From positions 682,001 to 746,000 of the forward strand of contig NZ_VDMN01000001.1 of the NCBI RefSeq assembly GCF_006335145.1: 64,000 nt of DNA, written 5' to 3'. This stretch comes from Aliirhizobium smilacinae. Its GTDB lineage: Bacteria > Pseudomonadota > Alphaproteobacteria > Rhizobiales > Rhizobiaceae. Below are positions 17,986-26,745 of the stretch, one piece after another. Each line of letters opens with the position of its first letter. Position 1 is the stretch's first letter. The notes beneath the pieces were generated by a model. It saw only the letters and a list, made by a program, of their open reading frames with translations, made no database searches and was not told where the DNA came from. A program made the translations under genes and the position numbers.

Positions 17986-18408
17986 TTAAGCGGCCATGGA
18001 CTGCTCATTGCGACGGCGCTTTGCCCAGTAGGCAACACCGAGCATGGCGAGGGCGCCAAGCCCTGCACCAGCCTCAGGTCCAGGGACGGCGACGGCGGTT
18101 GGAAGATTAAATGTGGCAATCTTCGAGCTGTTGAACCAAGTGAACGACTGGCTGAAGCCCACGCCATTGTCCACAATCTGGTAGATCTGGCCAGAAAGCG
18201 AATTCTTGGTACCACCGAGATCAAAATCCCAGGAGTCTCCGTAGGTCGCATCGAACACGGTCGACCAGGCACTGTACCAGGAATTATAGAGGCTCGTGGC
18301 TGCTGCCGACGTGGCAGCAGTTGTATCGGCATTCGTAAATGCCGGAGCGGCAAGAGCAGGCGTGGAAAACGCCAACGCTGCCACTACGGCGAGATGCTTA
18401 AGTTTCAT
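17986..18408 (-). CDS. Small secreted protein with VPGPEAGAG-CTERM tail
   Basis: A 140-aa protein with a near-perfect ribosome site (AAGGAG, 5-6 nt upstream of the ATG). The N-terminus is a Sec signal peptide (LAVVAALAFSTPALA). The short mature body is rich in aromatic, Ser and Thr residues (YNSWYSAWSTVFD). The C-terminal tail from residue 108 is VPGPEAGAG, hydrophobic LGALAMLGVAYWA, then KRRR. The tail is almost identical to that of the 20121 gene and close to the 4917 gene, although the three bodies are unrelated by eye. A shared tail on unrelated bodies is the hallmark of a C-terminal sorting signal. The exosortase-like enzyme expected to recognise it is not in this window. Confidence 0.85.
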   Translation of the reverse strand: MKLKHLAVVAALAFSTPALAAPAFTNADTTAATSAAATSLYNSWYSAWSTVFDATYGDSWDFDLGGTKNSLSGQIYQIVDNGVGFSQSFTWFNSSKIATFNLPTAVAVPGPEAGAGLGALAMLGVAYWAKRRRNEQSMAA

Positions 18409-18505
18409 GATCGTCTCCTTCCGGAATTATGCTTACGGCATCGTAAAATATCTATTAGAAGTCAAACTCTGTCTAGAGGTCGAGCCGAAATGAAACACGG
18501 AAAGG

Positions 18506-18541
18506 ATCAGAATTTCCATGCTGGGCGGCAGAAATTCTGAT
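18506..18541. repeat. Perfect 11-bp inverted repeat
   Basis: ATCAGAATTTC and GAAATTCTGAT separated by 14 nt, about 100 bp upstream of the minus-strand CTERM gene start. Confidence 0.6.
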
Positions 18542-18629
18542 GCAACGGTCACATAAATTAGTACAACCAACCTAGATTACTTTTTTATTAAAGTAAATAT
18601 GACAGGAAGGCAGAATATTAACTAGCAGA

Positions 18630-18660
18630 ATTAGCGTTCCGGCGAGCGGGGAACGCTAAT
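18630..18660. repeat. Second perfect 11-bp inverted repeat
   Basis: ATTAGCGTTCC and GGAACGCTAAT around a 9-nt loop. No T-tract follows on either strand, so it is not a standard terminator. Confidence 0.6.
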
Positions 18661-19267
18661 CGTTGCATATTTGATACAACTGCAAAACTTCAACCGACCT
18701 CTACGCTACTCAATCCTATTTGCTCCCGCCCCCGCAATAAAACGACTCAAATTGACACGGTGTCTGGCGATGCGCGCACCCGGCACATCGCATCCGGTCG
18801 GGCAACTCACGCCAAGGCACTCCTGAACGCAAGTCACAAGAGATACCGTCAACGCGGGCCCTACCACTCGGTTTGTCTGGCGAACGTTACCAGATTATCT
18901 ATCATCCAAAGTCATTCACTCTTACGTTCACCACAACGGCAGTCAGCAATATAGTGGTTAGGACGGAACATCTTTCCGTACCATAACGAGAAAACAGTTT
19001 CTAAATCAGCAGGTTAGATCAACTCTTTTGGCTCTCACCAGACACGCCCTTCGCGGTTTTCCCAGCGCTCAGCGGACTGGCTTAGAACTCGAAAGGGCAC
19101 TGTCATTGTCCCAAATTTTGGCAACCGTTTTCCTCGAGGCCAGTCGGGCTCGACAAAAATATGCAGGGATGCTCGATACGATTGGATTAAGGGATGATTT
19201 ACCAAGCCTTTTGACCAAAGCTTGGATATTTGGCGTTACGCTTCGAGATCAAACAAGGAGCGATCTC

Positions 19268-19477
19268 GTGCAAAATCTGCCTGTCACCTCGAAGATGATC
19301 GAATGTGTTTACTTCAGTCAGGAAGACGGCCAGCTTTATATCCAGTTCCATAATGGTGAGAGCAGACGGTTTACCGGCGTCCCCGAGGCGGAGGCCGTGG
19401 CATTGACCACAGCACAATCGCCTGGCACCCATTATCTCGAACGTATCCGCACGCAGTTTCGCCGCCTGGCGGCATGA
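19268..19477 (+). CDS. KTSC-domain small protein
   Basis: A 69-aa protein from a GTG at 19268, chosen because AAGGAG sits 6 nt upstream; the open frame continues further upstream without a better start. Nearly the whole chain is a KTSC domain: VTSKMIECVYFSQEDGQL, then FHNGESRRFTGVP, then the AQSPGTHYLERIR segment. The family is small and often encoded near phage or mobile genes; some members are fused to lysyl-tRNA synthetase-like or other enzymes. Its function is unknown. It stands alone between gene-free stretches, with no operon context. Confidence 0.75.
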   Translation: MQNLPVTSKMIECVYFSQEDGQLYIQFHNGESRRFTGVPEAEAVALTTAQSPGTHYLERIRTQFRRLAA

Positions 19478-20120
19478 CGCGAGGCTGCTAGATTGCGGTT
19501 TTTCCTAGAGAACCTGTCATTCCATTGGCCAGGAAGGTCCCAGGCGTCGTGAGCGTGGTCACCAGGACCGTGCAATCCCGACTTTCCATCCATGTGCCTT
19601 CGACGCAATAGCCACTTAAAGCCCTTCGGCAGAAGGGAAAGCGGTGCCACGTCTGATGCCAGTCCACATTTTCGCGAGCTGCGAAGGTGTCGAGATCAAC
19701 ACTTGCTTTCCAACAGGCTAGCGGCTGAAACAGAGCGTGCTGCTATTGGCTTGGATTGTCATTGGGTGTCGGCGGCGAAGCCTGTCGTTGGCATAGATCC
19801 GCCAAATCCATCGAAAGAGATATTTTTGCCATTTCCGCTAATGAGGAAATACAAAATCTCTCTGTTCGTCGCTCAGCCTTTCATCACGAATGCAGTCCAT
19901 CCGAACACTGTCGCGACAAGAGTATGCTCCGGTCTCCAATTAAATTCATGAATACAAATCGGAATTTTTTCCCGCCTTATACGCATGCTCCAAATTGATA
20001 CACCTTATCTTATTAATCGACCTTCTTTACTTTATTATATCCTCCGAAACCTCAAACTATAGACAAGATCTATTTTTCATGCGCATTTACACTTTATTAA
20101 TGATTTAAGGAGGGTAAGCT
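19478..20120. other. Gene-free stretch upstream of the third CTERM gene
   Basis: About 640 bp, AT-rich in the last 150 bp where the promoter of the 20121 gene should lie. No gene or clear repeat seen. Confidence 0.4.
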
Positions 20121-20681
20121 ATGATCATTAGGAAATATCTTGTCGCAGCAGCTCTGTGCTTGGGAGTTTCATCTCACGCATTTGCCGATGAAAAAGTAAC
20201 GAACGGGACATTTAACGGCTCATTGAGTGCGTGGAGTTTCTCCAGCCCGGTCAGCCGTGCACTTTCGCAGGCAGCAAACCGCGGCGTCATTGACACGGTT
20301 CTGCCTGGGAGCAACACCTTGACGCAGCTTCTGTCGTTGTCTGCTGGAAGCTACAAGCTCGCCTTCACCGGCCTGTTTATCGGCAGCAATACAACGATCA
20401 ACTACTCGATCGCAGGATTGGCCGGCACGCTAACCGGCTCACAGATTGCTGGTGGCCATAGCTTCGACTTCAACGTCACCGGCCCGACCACCAACTACCT
20501 GCTTTCGTTCACCGGCTTTGCCCGTGGCCCCCTTGGCGTTGCTGCCGTTGACAATGTCTCGGTCAACCAGGTTACAGCCGTTCCCGGTCCAGAAGCTGGT
20601 GCGGGCCTTGGGGCTCTTGCGATGGCTGGTGTCGCTGTGTGGGCGCGTCGTCGTCGCACCGTGCTGCAGCAGAACGCCTAA
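20121..20681 (+). CDS. Secreted protein with VPGPEAGAG-CTERM tail
   Basis: A 186-aa protein with an excellent ribosome site (AAGGAGG). It has a Sec signal peptide (YLVAAALCLGVSSHAFA). The mature domain begins with the pattern VTNGTFNGSLSAWSF, typical of carbohydrate-binding-like jelly-roll modules found in PEP-CTERM proteins. It ends with AAVDNVSVNQV just before the tail. The tail from residue 154 reads VPGPEAGAG, LGALAMAGVAVWA, RRRR. The VDNVS-linker-tail layout is what classical PEP-CTERM jelly-roll proteins show, so exosortase processing is a reasonable inference. It forms its own unit, with a strong terminator 10 nt after the stop. Confidence 0.87.
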   Translation: MIIRKYLVAAALCLGVSSHAFADEKVTNGTFNGSLSAWSFSSPVSRALSQAANRGVIDTVLPGSNTLTQLLSLSAGSYKLAFTGLFIGSNTTINYSIAGLAGTLTGSQIAGGHSFDFNVTGPTTNYLLSFTGFARGPLGVAAVDNVSVNQVTAVPGPEAGAGLGALAMAGVAVWARRRRTVLQQNA

Positions 20682-20691
20682 CCGATAATTA

Positions 20692-20745
20692 TACGGGGTT
20701 TTCTGGTTGATCGAAGATCAATGAGGTAAGAAAACCCCGTATTTT
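20692..20745 (+). terminator. Strong terminator after the 20121 gene
   Basis: A 13-bp stem (TACGGGGTTTTCT with AGAAAACCCCGTA) encloses an inner hairpin (TTGATC-gaa-GATCAA) and is followed by TTTT. Confidence 0.85.
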
Positions 20746-21015
20746 CCGTTGGGGTGCCACGGCTGGCCGCATCTGTCAGGCGGCTAGATGCGATCACAAG
20801 GCGTCACAGCAGTATATAGCGAAACCATATTGAAGGCCGGTCGAGCATTTTTCGCCGGTCGAATGCATCTTTAATACTGCCCCTGACTGCGCTAAGCTTA
20901 ACAGTCCATTATTGGATAGCTGCGCACTTTGCTGTCTCGACATTGATTTTTGGGACAACCGCCTCGGTTTGATATTGCCGGTAGGGACAGGGACTGATTT
21001 GACAGGTCCGCTTGT

Positions 21016-21816
21016 ATGAGAAAGTTTTTGCGCCGCCTGCTTCGCGGACGACGCACTGTGTCTGACAGAGACCCTCCCGCCCCTGCCCGCCGCCGCATCA
21101 ACCTTGGCGAGCGCCCGCCAAACTACTCTATCTACGCTATTGGTGACGTGCATGGCTGCATTGACCAGCTTCGTGATGCTGAATCCAAGATTGCCCGAGA
21201 TATCGCGGAAACGGGCATGCCGGGGCTCACCATTCTGCTTGGCGATTACGTCAATCGTGGCCCGCACTCAGCACAAGTCATCGAGCATCTGGTAAAGCCA
21301 AGCGCTTTTGGACTGAAACGCATCTCGCTTTGTGGCAATCACGATGATCTGTTCAGCAAATTCATCCGCAATCCAGATGCCCATCTCGACTGGCTGGACA
21401 TGGGCGGACACAGGACGCTGCTTTCCTATGGGATAGACTTGCACCAGATCGGCGTGAAACGCCGGGGGAAAAACAGCGACTTAAAAGACATGTTGGCGCG
21501 GCGCATACCGGCGGATCATCAACAGTTTCTGGCCGACCTGCCAATCAGCATGAGGATTGGTCAGCTGTTCTTTGTCCACGCCGGCATCCGACCAGGCGTT
21601 TCTCTCGACGCTCAGAAGGATCGCGATTTACTTTGGATCAGGGAGCCGTTTCTGTCAGAAGGCGCCGGCATTGCGTCGGTTTTCGTCATCCACGGCCATA
21701 CGCCAAATCCCACGCCTTCGACGGGCCCCCAGCGCATAGGCATAGACACGGGTGTATTTTATTCAGGAAAACTTGCCGTATTGAAGATCGATAGAGGCCG
21801 CACCCGCTTCCTGTAA
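21016..21816 (+). CDS. PPP-family metallophosphoesterase, variant active site (paralogue 1)
   Basis: A 266-aa calcineurin-like phosphatase of the bacterial PPP type. The core motifs are AIGDVHGC, LLGDYVNRGP, LCGNHDD, FVHAGIRPG and VIHGHTPN. The second motif has Asn where GDYVDRG is usual, a change at a residue that normally helps bind metal or water, so activity may differ. The N-terminus is short and basic. The gene at 37196 is a clear paralogue with the canonical GDYVDRG. The two lie on the same strand at opposite ends of the phosphonate gene block. Possible roles are protein Ser/Thr phosphatase or dinucleoside-polyphosphate hydrolase. Confidence 0.85.
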   Translation: MRKFLRRLLRGRRTVSDRDPPAPARRRINLGERPPNYSIYAIGDVHGCIDQLRDAESKIARDIAETGMPGLTILLGDYVNRGPHSAQVIEHLVKPSAFGLKRISLCGNHDDLFSKFIRNPDAHLDWLDMGGHRTLLSYGIDLHQIGVKRRGKNSDLKDMLARRIPADHQQFLADLPISMRIGQLFFVHAGIRPGVSLDAQKDRDLLWIREPFLSEGAGIASVFVIHGHTPNPTPSTGPQRIGIDTGVFYSGKLAVLKIDRGRTRFL

Positions 21817-22299
21817 ATTGCGAAAGCCATCTTGTTTCGACGTCAGCTACACATAGATCACGTTGATATGCTTGCCACATTCGTTCAGCAAGGCGATCAC
21901 CTCCGCTCAGCTCCAAGCACCCCTGTAAGGGCCCCCGACAATGCTTTCCGTGCACGGCAGCCTCGCACGCCACACTGTCGTTCCTGGTCCCTAGACCGGC
22001 ACCAGCCCCGGCCTAAGACGAAAGCTTCGCATTTCCGCGTCGGGACTTCTTCCCCAGGCTTTCGGGAACCGCGTCATCGTCAAGCGCCTGGATCTCCTCA
22101 AGCACTGCGTCATAAGCAAGCTCAAGCAGATAGCAGCGAAATTCGGCACAACGCGTCAGAGACAATAGTTCTTCGAGACATGGTCTACGTTTTCCGGCAA
22201 ACGGCGCATTTCAGGATTACCGAATGTCCGCACTCATCATTCAAGAAAATACGGCCAAGCGTCTCAATGTTGCCCTGATGGGTTGGCTTCGACCGAGAT
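21817..22299. other. Gene-poor stretch with possible gene fragments
   Basis: About 480 bp after the metallophosphatase gene. On the minus strand, two short frames look protein-like but lack complete genes. One (about 22180-22290) reads like a zinc-ribbon start (ECGHSVILKCAVCRKT). The other, ending at 22013, is an acidic helix followed by KKSRRGN. They may be decayed small genes at an insertion boundary; I do not call either as functional. Confidence 0.35.
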
Positions 22300-23397
22300 T
22301 TAGTGCGTCGGCTCCGTAACAAGGCGCGATACGCCTATCAAGTCCGCGATCTTGTCCAATTCCTGTACCGTGGCCGCACGCAGGGGAATGCCATTTTGTA
22401 GGCGATCTCGCCTTGAGGCATCCGAGCGTTCGCCAGGAATGAGAACGTCACGCCCCTCTCCCGAGCCTTTCATGATGTCGACGAAATTGTCGAATCGCGA
22501 CCGATACTGCGACAAAGGCATTAGCTTCTCGACATCTATGGCACAGAAAAAATGGCCAACATCCACCGGCTCACTTCCGCTATTCGCGACGCTCTTTATT
22601 TGGGAGGCGAAAGCGGCTCCGGAAACGACGCCGGAAAGAACGTCAACAAACATCGCAAGTCCTGAGCCTTTCGCACCCGCGAAAGGTAGCAACGCCCCGT
22701 TTAAGGCTCGGGCGGCGTCAGTTGTTGCATTTCCGGCGAAATCGGTCGCCCACCCTTCAGGGATTGGATCGCCGCTTTCAGCTGCGGCTACTATTTTACC
22801 GCGGGCAACGACGCTGGTGGACATATCAAGGACAAATGCCGGATAGCGAGCCCCTCCTGGGGCTGCCGCTGCAAAGGGGTTTGTTCCCAGCACCGGATGA
22901 AGGCCTCCCCAGGCGATCATCGAAGGAGACGCGTTCGACGTGCAGATCGCAGCGAAATTACGCTCGGCGGCCCTTCGCACATAGTGGGATGCCGTACCAA
23001 AATGACTGCTTCGACGCACAAACACTGCACCAATGCCAAATTGTTCAGCCAGACTTATCGCGGTATCGATAGCAGTCGTGCCTGCAATCAGACCGATAGC
23101 GTCGTCTGCATCAATTGTAACGACAGCATTGGCATTTTGCGTGATTTCCATATCTGGCTTCGGGTTCAAGATGCCTCTGCGATAACAGTCGACATACATA
23201 GGCAACCGTAAAACCCCATGTGATGACACTCCGCGCAGGTCCGCATCTGCCAACCATTCGCCGCAACAGCGCGCATCGCTGGCAGTGAGCCCACAGGCCG
23301 ACAGAATCTCCTCAATAAAGGAGACTAGGATGGGCGCTTCGATCACAGTATCGAGGCAGCTCCTGTCGTGTTCGTGGGGTGGCGGATCTGTGCTCAA
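22300..23397 (-). CDS. Malate/L-lactate dehydrogenase family (Ldh2) oxidoreductase
   Basis: A 365-aa NAD(P)-dependent 2-hydroxyacid/2-ketoacid oxidoreductase of the YlbC/AllD/ComC fold. Typical blocks are DLRGVSSHGVLRLPMY, RRSSHFGTASHYV, HPVLGTNPFAAAAPG, DMSTSVVARGKI and GAKGSGLAMFVDVL. The TTG start at 23397 overlaps the stop of the upstream DeoR gene by 4 nt (TTGA), and AGGA lies 8 nt upstream, implying translational coupling. Family members act on malate, sulfolactate, ureidoglycolate or delta-1-pyrroline-2-carboxylate. As the last gene of the phosphonate run, it might reduce phosphonopyruvate or a related ketoacid; that is speculation. Confidence 0.85.
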   Translation of the reverse strand: MSTDPPPHEHDRSCLDTVIEAPILVSFIEEILSACGLTASDARCCGEWLADADLRGVSSHGVLRLPMYVDCYRRGILNPKPDMEITQNANAVVTIDADDAIGLIAGTTAIDTAISLAEQFGIGAVFVRRSSHFGTASHYVRRAAERNFAAICTSNASPSMIAWGGLHPVLGTNPFAAAAPGGARYPAFVLDMSTSVVARGKIVAAAESGDPIPEGWATDFAGNATTDAARALNGALLPFAGAKGSGLAMFVDVLSGVVSGAAFASQIKSVANSGSEPVDVGHFFCAIDVEKLMPLSQYRSRFDNFVDIMKGSGEGRDVLIPGERSDASRRDRLQNGIPLRAATVQELDKIADLIGVSRLVTEPTH

Positions 23398-24275
23398 GGC
23401 TCGATCCTACGTTTTGATCGCGTGCGCCCAAGGCGTTGTTGCACGCCGTTTTCATTTTTCATCGGGGGAAGCAGCAACGCAACCTTTGCCGCGCTCAAGG
23501 CGTCAACGAACCGCTTTTCTGGCACCCTATTCGTCGCGACAGCCGTTGCGGCAGTAAGAGGATTTATGATGTAGCTATCTGACCGACCGAACTTTTTTTC
23601 GTCAGCGACATAGACGAGTTGGTGGGATCGCTCCGCAAGGACCTCGCCGAAAGTGGCCTGGGTTGTCGATGGCCCCATGAAGCCGTGGACGGCATCGATG
23701 GCGCTTACTCCACAAATGGACAAATCGAACACGCGCTTTTCCAGTGCACGGAATACCTCCGGCCCGGATATACTGCGCGTAGCGGGCACAACCGTTCCGC
23801 CGACCAACTGCACTGAGCAGGCAGGAACTCCCGCAAGACGTGTCGCCACATCAATCATATTGGTCGTGATTCGTAACTTGATACGGCACAGTGATAACTC
23901 ATCGGCAAGAATAAGCATGGTCGAACTGGACCCGATGAAGACGCTCATATCATCTTCAAACAGTGCGACCGCAGCCTGTGCTGCCAAAATCTTCGTTTCG
24001 CGATCCACATCGAGCCGCTCGATCACGGGCCTGCGTGCGGTAAGGTCGATCGCCCGCGTTGGCACGGCGCCGCCGTGAACCCTTCGGACATGTCCGGCCT
24101 CTTCCACCGATCGTATGTCGCGTCTTATGGTTTCGGCCGACACCTGGAACTCGTCCGCCAGTTCAGAGACGGCGATCGCTTGCCCTTGGGTGGCAAGGTC
24201 AACAATCCGCTGTTGCCTTTCCGCACTCAGGGCGGAGCCAAGGCGACCATGGTGTTTGTTTACTTGTTCACTCAA
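23394..24275 (-). CDS. DeoR/GlpR-family transcriptional regulator
   Basis: A 293-aa regulator with an N-terminal helix-turn-helix (SAERQQRIVDL, VSELADEFQVSAETIRRDI, then VRRVHGGAV). A DeoR sugar-phosphate sensor domain follows, with VFIGSSSTM, TTNMIDVA, LVGGTVVP and CGVSAID motifs. The start is TTG at 24275 with GGAAG upstream. Its stop overlaps the Ldh-family gene start. DeoR proteins usually sense phosphorylated intermediates of the pathway they control, so this may regulate the adjoining dehydrogenase or the phosphodiesterase and transport genes 80 nt upstream. Confidence 0.88.
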   Translation of the reverse strand: MSEQVNKHHGRLGSALSAERQQRIVDLATQGQAIAVSELADEFQVSAETIRRDIRSVEEAGHVRRVHGGAVPTRAIDLTARRPVIERLDVDRETKILAAQAAVALFEDDMSVFIGSSSTMLILADELSLCRIKLRITTNMIDVATRLAGVPACSVQLVGGTVVPATRSISGPEVFRALEKRVFDLSICGVSAIDAVHGFMGPSTTQATFGEVLAERSHQLVYVADEKKFGRSDSYIINPLTAATAVATNRVPEKRFVDALSAAKVALLLPPMKNENGVQQRLGRTRSKRRIEP

Positions 24276-24355
24276 CGCGTCTTCCGATCAAGTCTGGCTG
24301 GTGGTGACATGAAAGCCCCTGGGGCCTGGCTAACCTAATGCCTATTCGTCGAAGC

Positions 24356-25834
24356 CTAAATGCGGCACCCGTCGTGAATATAGAAGCTTCTCCCGCTTTC
24401 ACTGCGCCCTAAGGTTTGGGCGTAGGATCTTGCTTCAACGTAATAGTTGCGCTGTTGGTATAAAGGCGACGTGCCGTGCTCCATCAAGGATCTCCCGTCC
24501 ATATTTTCGTCCAGTGGAACCCCAATCAGATCGAGGATGGTAGGGGCGATATCAATGATCCCGCATGCGACATGACTGGTTTGGCCCGCTTTAAATAGCG
24601 GACCGGAGACCATCAATGTGGAATTCATCTCACTTCGATTGAGCCCGCCATGCATTCCGCCACCCACAGGTGCTTGTCCGCCTTTGACCACTTGCGTCGT
24701 TCCCCGTGCACCAAAAAGATCACAATCATTCGTATCCTTTAGGGTGTACATAAGGTCGGGCTGGCGCTGGTGACTGATACCCAAAAGATCAAAGGAGAAG
24801 GTTCCCGGCAATTCGCCGCGAACGCCGTCTTTATTGCGTGAGAAAAGGCATCCCGTGAATTCCTGAGACTGTAACCATGACGCGATCTCACTGATGCGAT
24901 TGTGATCGTTATCCAACGTGGTTATTTCGCCGACATTCCATCCCGTTACGGCAATTACACAGTCTTCGAAAAGCGCTCGGCGCGATGAAAATGGTTTATG
25001 TCCGCGGCTCTGCAAAGCCTCATACAAATCAACCTCATCGGTAATCGTTACGTGGCCGTGGTCTGAAGCCACGATGACGGTGTAATTTTCGGTGCCTGCT
25101 TGGCTATCAAGAAAATCAATGATTTGACCAAAATTACCGTCGAGATGGTGCAATATCGAGGTCGTATCGTCACTTTTGAGCGACTTGTAGTGAAACGATG
25201 TGTCTGGCTCGTTGAACCAGATGACTGCGACATCGGGCTTTTGCAGCGGTAGTACGTATTCTACGAGAACGCGGCGCGCATAGTCGGTTTGCTGATATTG
25301 CGGTATTTCTTTCAGAGGCAAGGGACCGAAGCGCTTTACCATTTCATCAACGGCATGCGGTGTTTGTGTTGCATCACGCCCGTGAATCGAAAAAGTCCAT
25401 TGTCCGTTTTTAGCTGCTCGAGGATTGAGGCAAAACGCTGCGCCTGGTGAGCCAGTATGAACGATGGAAACTGACTTGCAGAAATTGCTAGCTTGGTCGC
25501 CAAACGTCGTTGCCGTGACTAGGCCGCCAGCAACTGAAGTTTCGACCTTTTGAATATGCGCGTATATGCCGGTGTCAAATATCTGGTCTGAAGCAAATGC
25601 GGGCAAAAAGAATGCATTTCCCATCACGCCGTGTTTGGCGGGATGGCATCCGGTGGCGATTGAAGCCGTTGCCACACGAGTCATTGACGGAAAGACGCTA
25701 CTCGCACTTTTGAACCAAGTGGCACGTTTTGCGAAGCCGCAAAGGTTGGGCATTGTTTCCTGATTAATAAGATCAGGGCGCAGGCCATCAAATACGATCA
25801 AGAGAACTCGATTTTTTGAAAGTGGCAATGACAT
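24356..25834 (-). CDS. Alkaline-phosphatase-superfamily phosphodiesterase
   Basis: A 492-aa enzyme of the type I phosphodiesterase/nucleotide pyrophosphatase (NPP) branch. The metal site starts at LLIVFDGLRPD. The nucleophile Thr is in VFPSMTRVATASIATG, followed by HPAKHGVMGN. Later metal ligands are seen in NEPDTSFHY, ASDHGH and GGMHGGLN. No signal peptide is seen, so it is cytoplasmic. The family hydrolyses phosphate or phosphonate mono- and diesters and includes phosphonoacetate hydrolase. Here it lies downstream of a peptide-type importer and the pepM genes, so a phosphonate ester or lipid head-group diester is a candidate substrate. Confidence 0.82.
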   Translation of the reverse strand: MSLPLSKNRVLLIVFDGLRPDLINQETMPNLCGFAKRATWFKSASSVFPSMTRVATASIATGCHPAKHGVMGNAFFLPAFASDQIFDTGIYAHIQKVETSVAGGLVTATTFGDQASNFCKSVSIVHTGSPGAAFCLNPRAAKNGQWTFSIHGRDATQTPHAVDEMVKRFGPLPLKEIPQYQQTDYARRVLVEYVLPLQKPDVAVIWFNEPDTSFHYKSLKSDDTTSILHHLDGNFGQIIDFLDSQAGTENYTVIVASDHGHVTITDEVDLYEALQSRGHKPFSSRRALFEDCVIAVTGWNVGEITTLDNDHNRISEIASWLQSQEFTGCLFSRNKDGVRGELPGTFSFDLLGISHQRQPDLMYTLKDTNDCDLFGARGTTQVVKGGQAPVGGGMHGGLNRSEMNSTLMVSGPLFKAGQTSHVACGIIDIAPTILDLIGVPLDENMDGRSLMEHGTSPLYQQRNYYVEARSYAQTLGRSESGRSFYIHDGCRI

Positions 25835-25887
25835 ATTTCGCTCCAGCGTCCAGGTTTGAGGTCGAACCGACTGAGATTGAAACCGGA

Positions 25888-26745
25888 TTACGCTTCACTG
25901 CGTCTTAAAAACTCGCTGAGGGCGGTTACAGCAAGAATTGAGATGAAGATTACGCCGCCAGGCGCCGCAGCCATCCACCAGGCGTCGGAAAGATATTCGC
26001 GACCAAAGTTCAACATGGCCCCCAAGCTCGCATTTGGCGGCTGAACGCCTAAACCAAGGAAGCTCAGTGTCGATTCCAGAAGAATTACCTCGGAAAAGTT
26101 GACGGCGAGATTGACCATTAAGACTGCCTGCGTATTCGGCAGAATGTGACGCAGATATATCCTTAATGGGTGTGCACCGTATAGCTGAGCTGCGTTGACA
26201 TAGTCCCGCTCAGACACGGAGATTGCGATCGCCCTTGCAACCCGTGCGTACCGTTCCCATCCAAACAAACACAGCAATACTGCTATTGTGACGGTAGATG
26301 CTCCAAACGCGGCAATAATCGCAAGCGCGACGATGAAAAACGGCACTGCGGCTTGAAAATCGACGAGTGCGACAATCACCTCCTCCACGACACCTCGGAA
26401 GTAGGCGGCAAGGAAGCCAACCGTCGTCCCGATAGCGGCTCCAACGAGCGTGGCGATTATTGCGATGAGAAAGCTTGTTTGCCCAGCGTGGAGGAGCCGA
26501 GACAAGGTGTCCCGTCCAAGATTATCCGTGCCCAGGATATGCGACCAGTTTCCGCCAAATCCAATTGGTGGCTGTAATCTGGCAGCAAGGTCGATCGCGT
26601 TTGGCGCATAAGGAGCAACGATTGAGGATCCGATACTTGCGAGCATAACGGCCAACAACCACCCGCACGGTAACGAGACCACAAAAAATCTCATCGAGGG
26701 GACAGCGCAGCACAGGGTCTTGATCGATCGGAGCCTGGTCGCCAT
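25888..26745 (-). CDS. ABC transporter permease, DppC/OppC type
   Basis: A 285-aa inner-membrane permease with six predicted helices and the BPD_transp_1 domain. The N-terminal region has the DppC hallmark GTDNLGRDTLSRLLHAGQTS. The coupling EAA-like loop is YVNAAQLYGAHPLRIYLRHILPN. The start overlaps the stop of the upstream DppB-like gene by 1 nt, with AGGAGGAGA as ribosome site. It pairs with the permease at 26745 and the double ATPase at 27707 to form a peptide/nickel/opine-type importer. Confidence 0.9.
   Translation of the reverse strand: MATRLRSIKTLCCAVPSMRFFVVSLPCGWLLAVMLASIGSSIVAPYAPNAIDLAARLQPPIGFGGNWSHILGTDNLGRDTLSRLLHAGQTSFLIAIIATLVGAAIGTTVGFLAAYFRGVVEEVIVALVDFQAAVPFFIVALAIIAAFGASTVTIAVLLCLFGWERYARVARAIAISVSERDYVNAAQLYGAHPLRIYLRHILPNTQAVLMVNLAVNFSEVILLESTLSFLGLGVQPPNASLGAMLNFGREYLSDAWWMAAAPGGVIFISILAVTALSEFLRRSEA

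Larger units (their letters stand above)
18409..19267. other. Gene-free stretch with two perfect hairpins
   Basis: About 860 bp with no convincing coding sequence. It holds the promoter region of the 17986 gene and two 11-bp perfect inverted repeats (18506-18541 and 18630-18660). Either could be an operator, a small-RNA structure or a relic of an element. Confidence 0.45.

Noticed and set aside
1..21000. Exosortase gene for the VPGPEAGAG tails
   Set aside because: I looked for a multi-pass protein with a Cys/Arg/His triad near the EPS genes and found none in the window; the only cysteine protease there is the soluble C93 type.
21832..22278. 148-codon plus-strand frame after metallophosphatase 1
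   Set aside because: Basic, Pro/His/Arg-rich and opposite to two better but fragmentary minus-strand frames; treated as debris.
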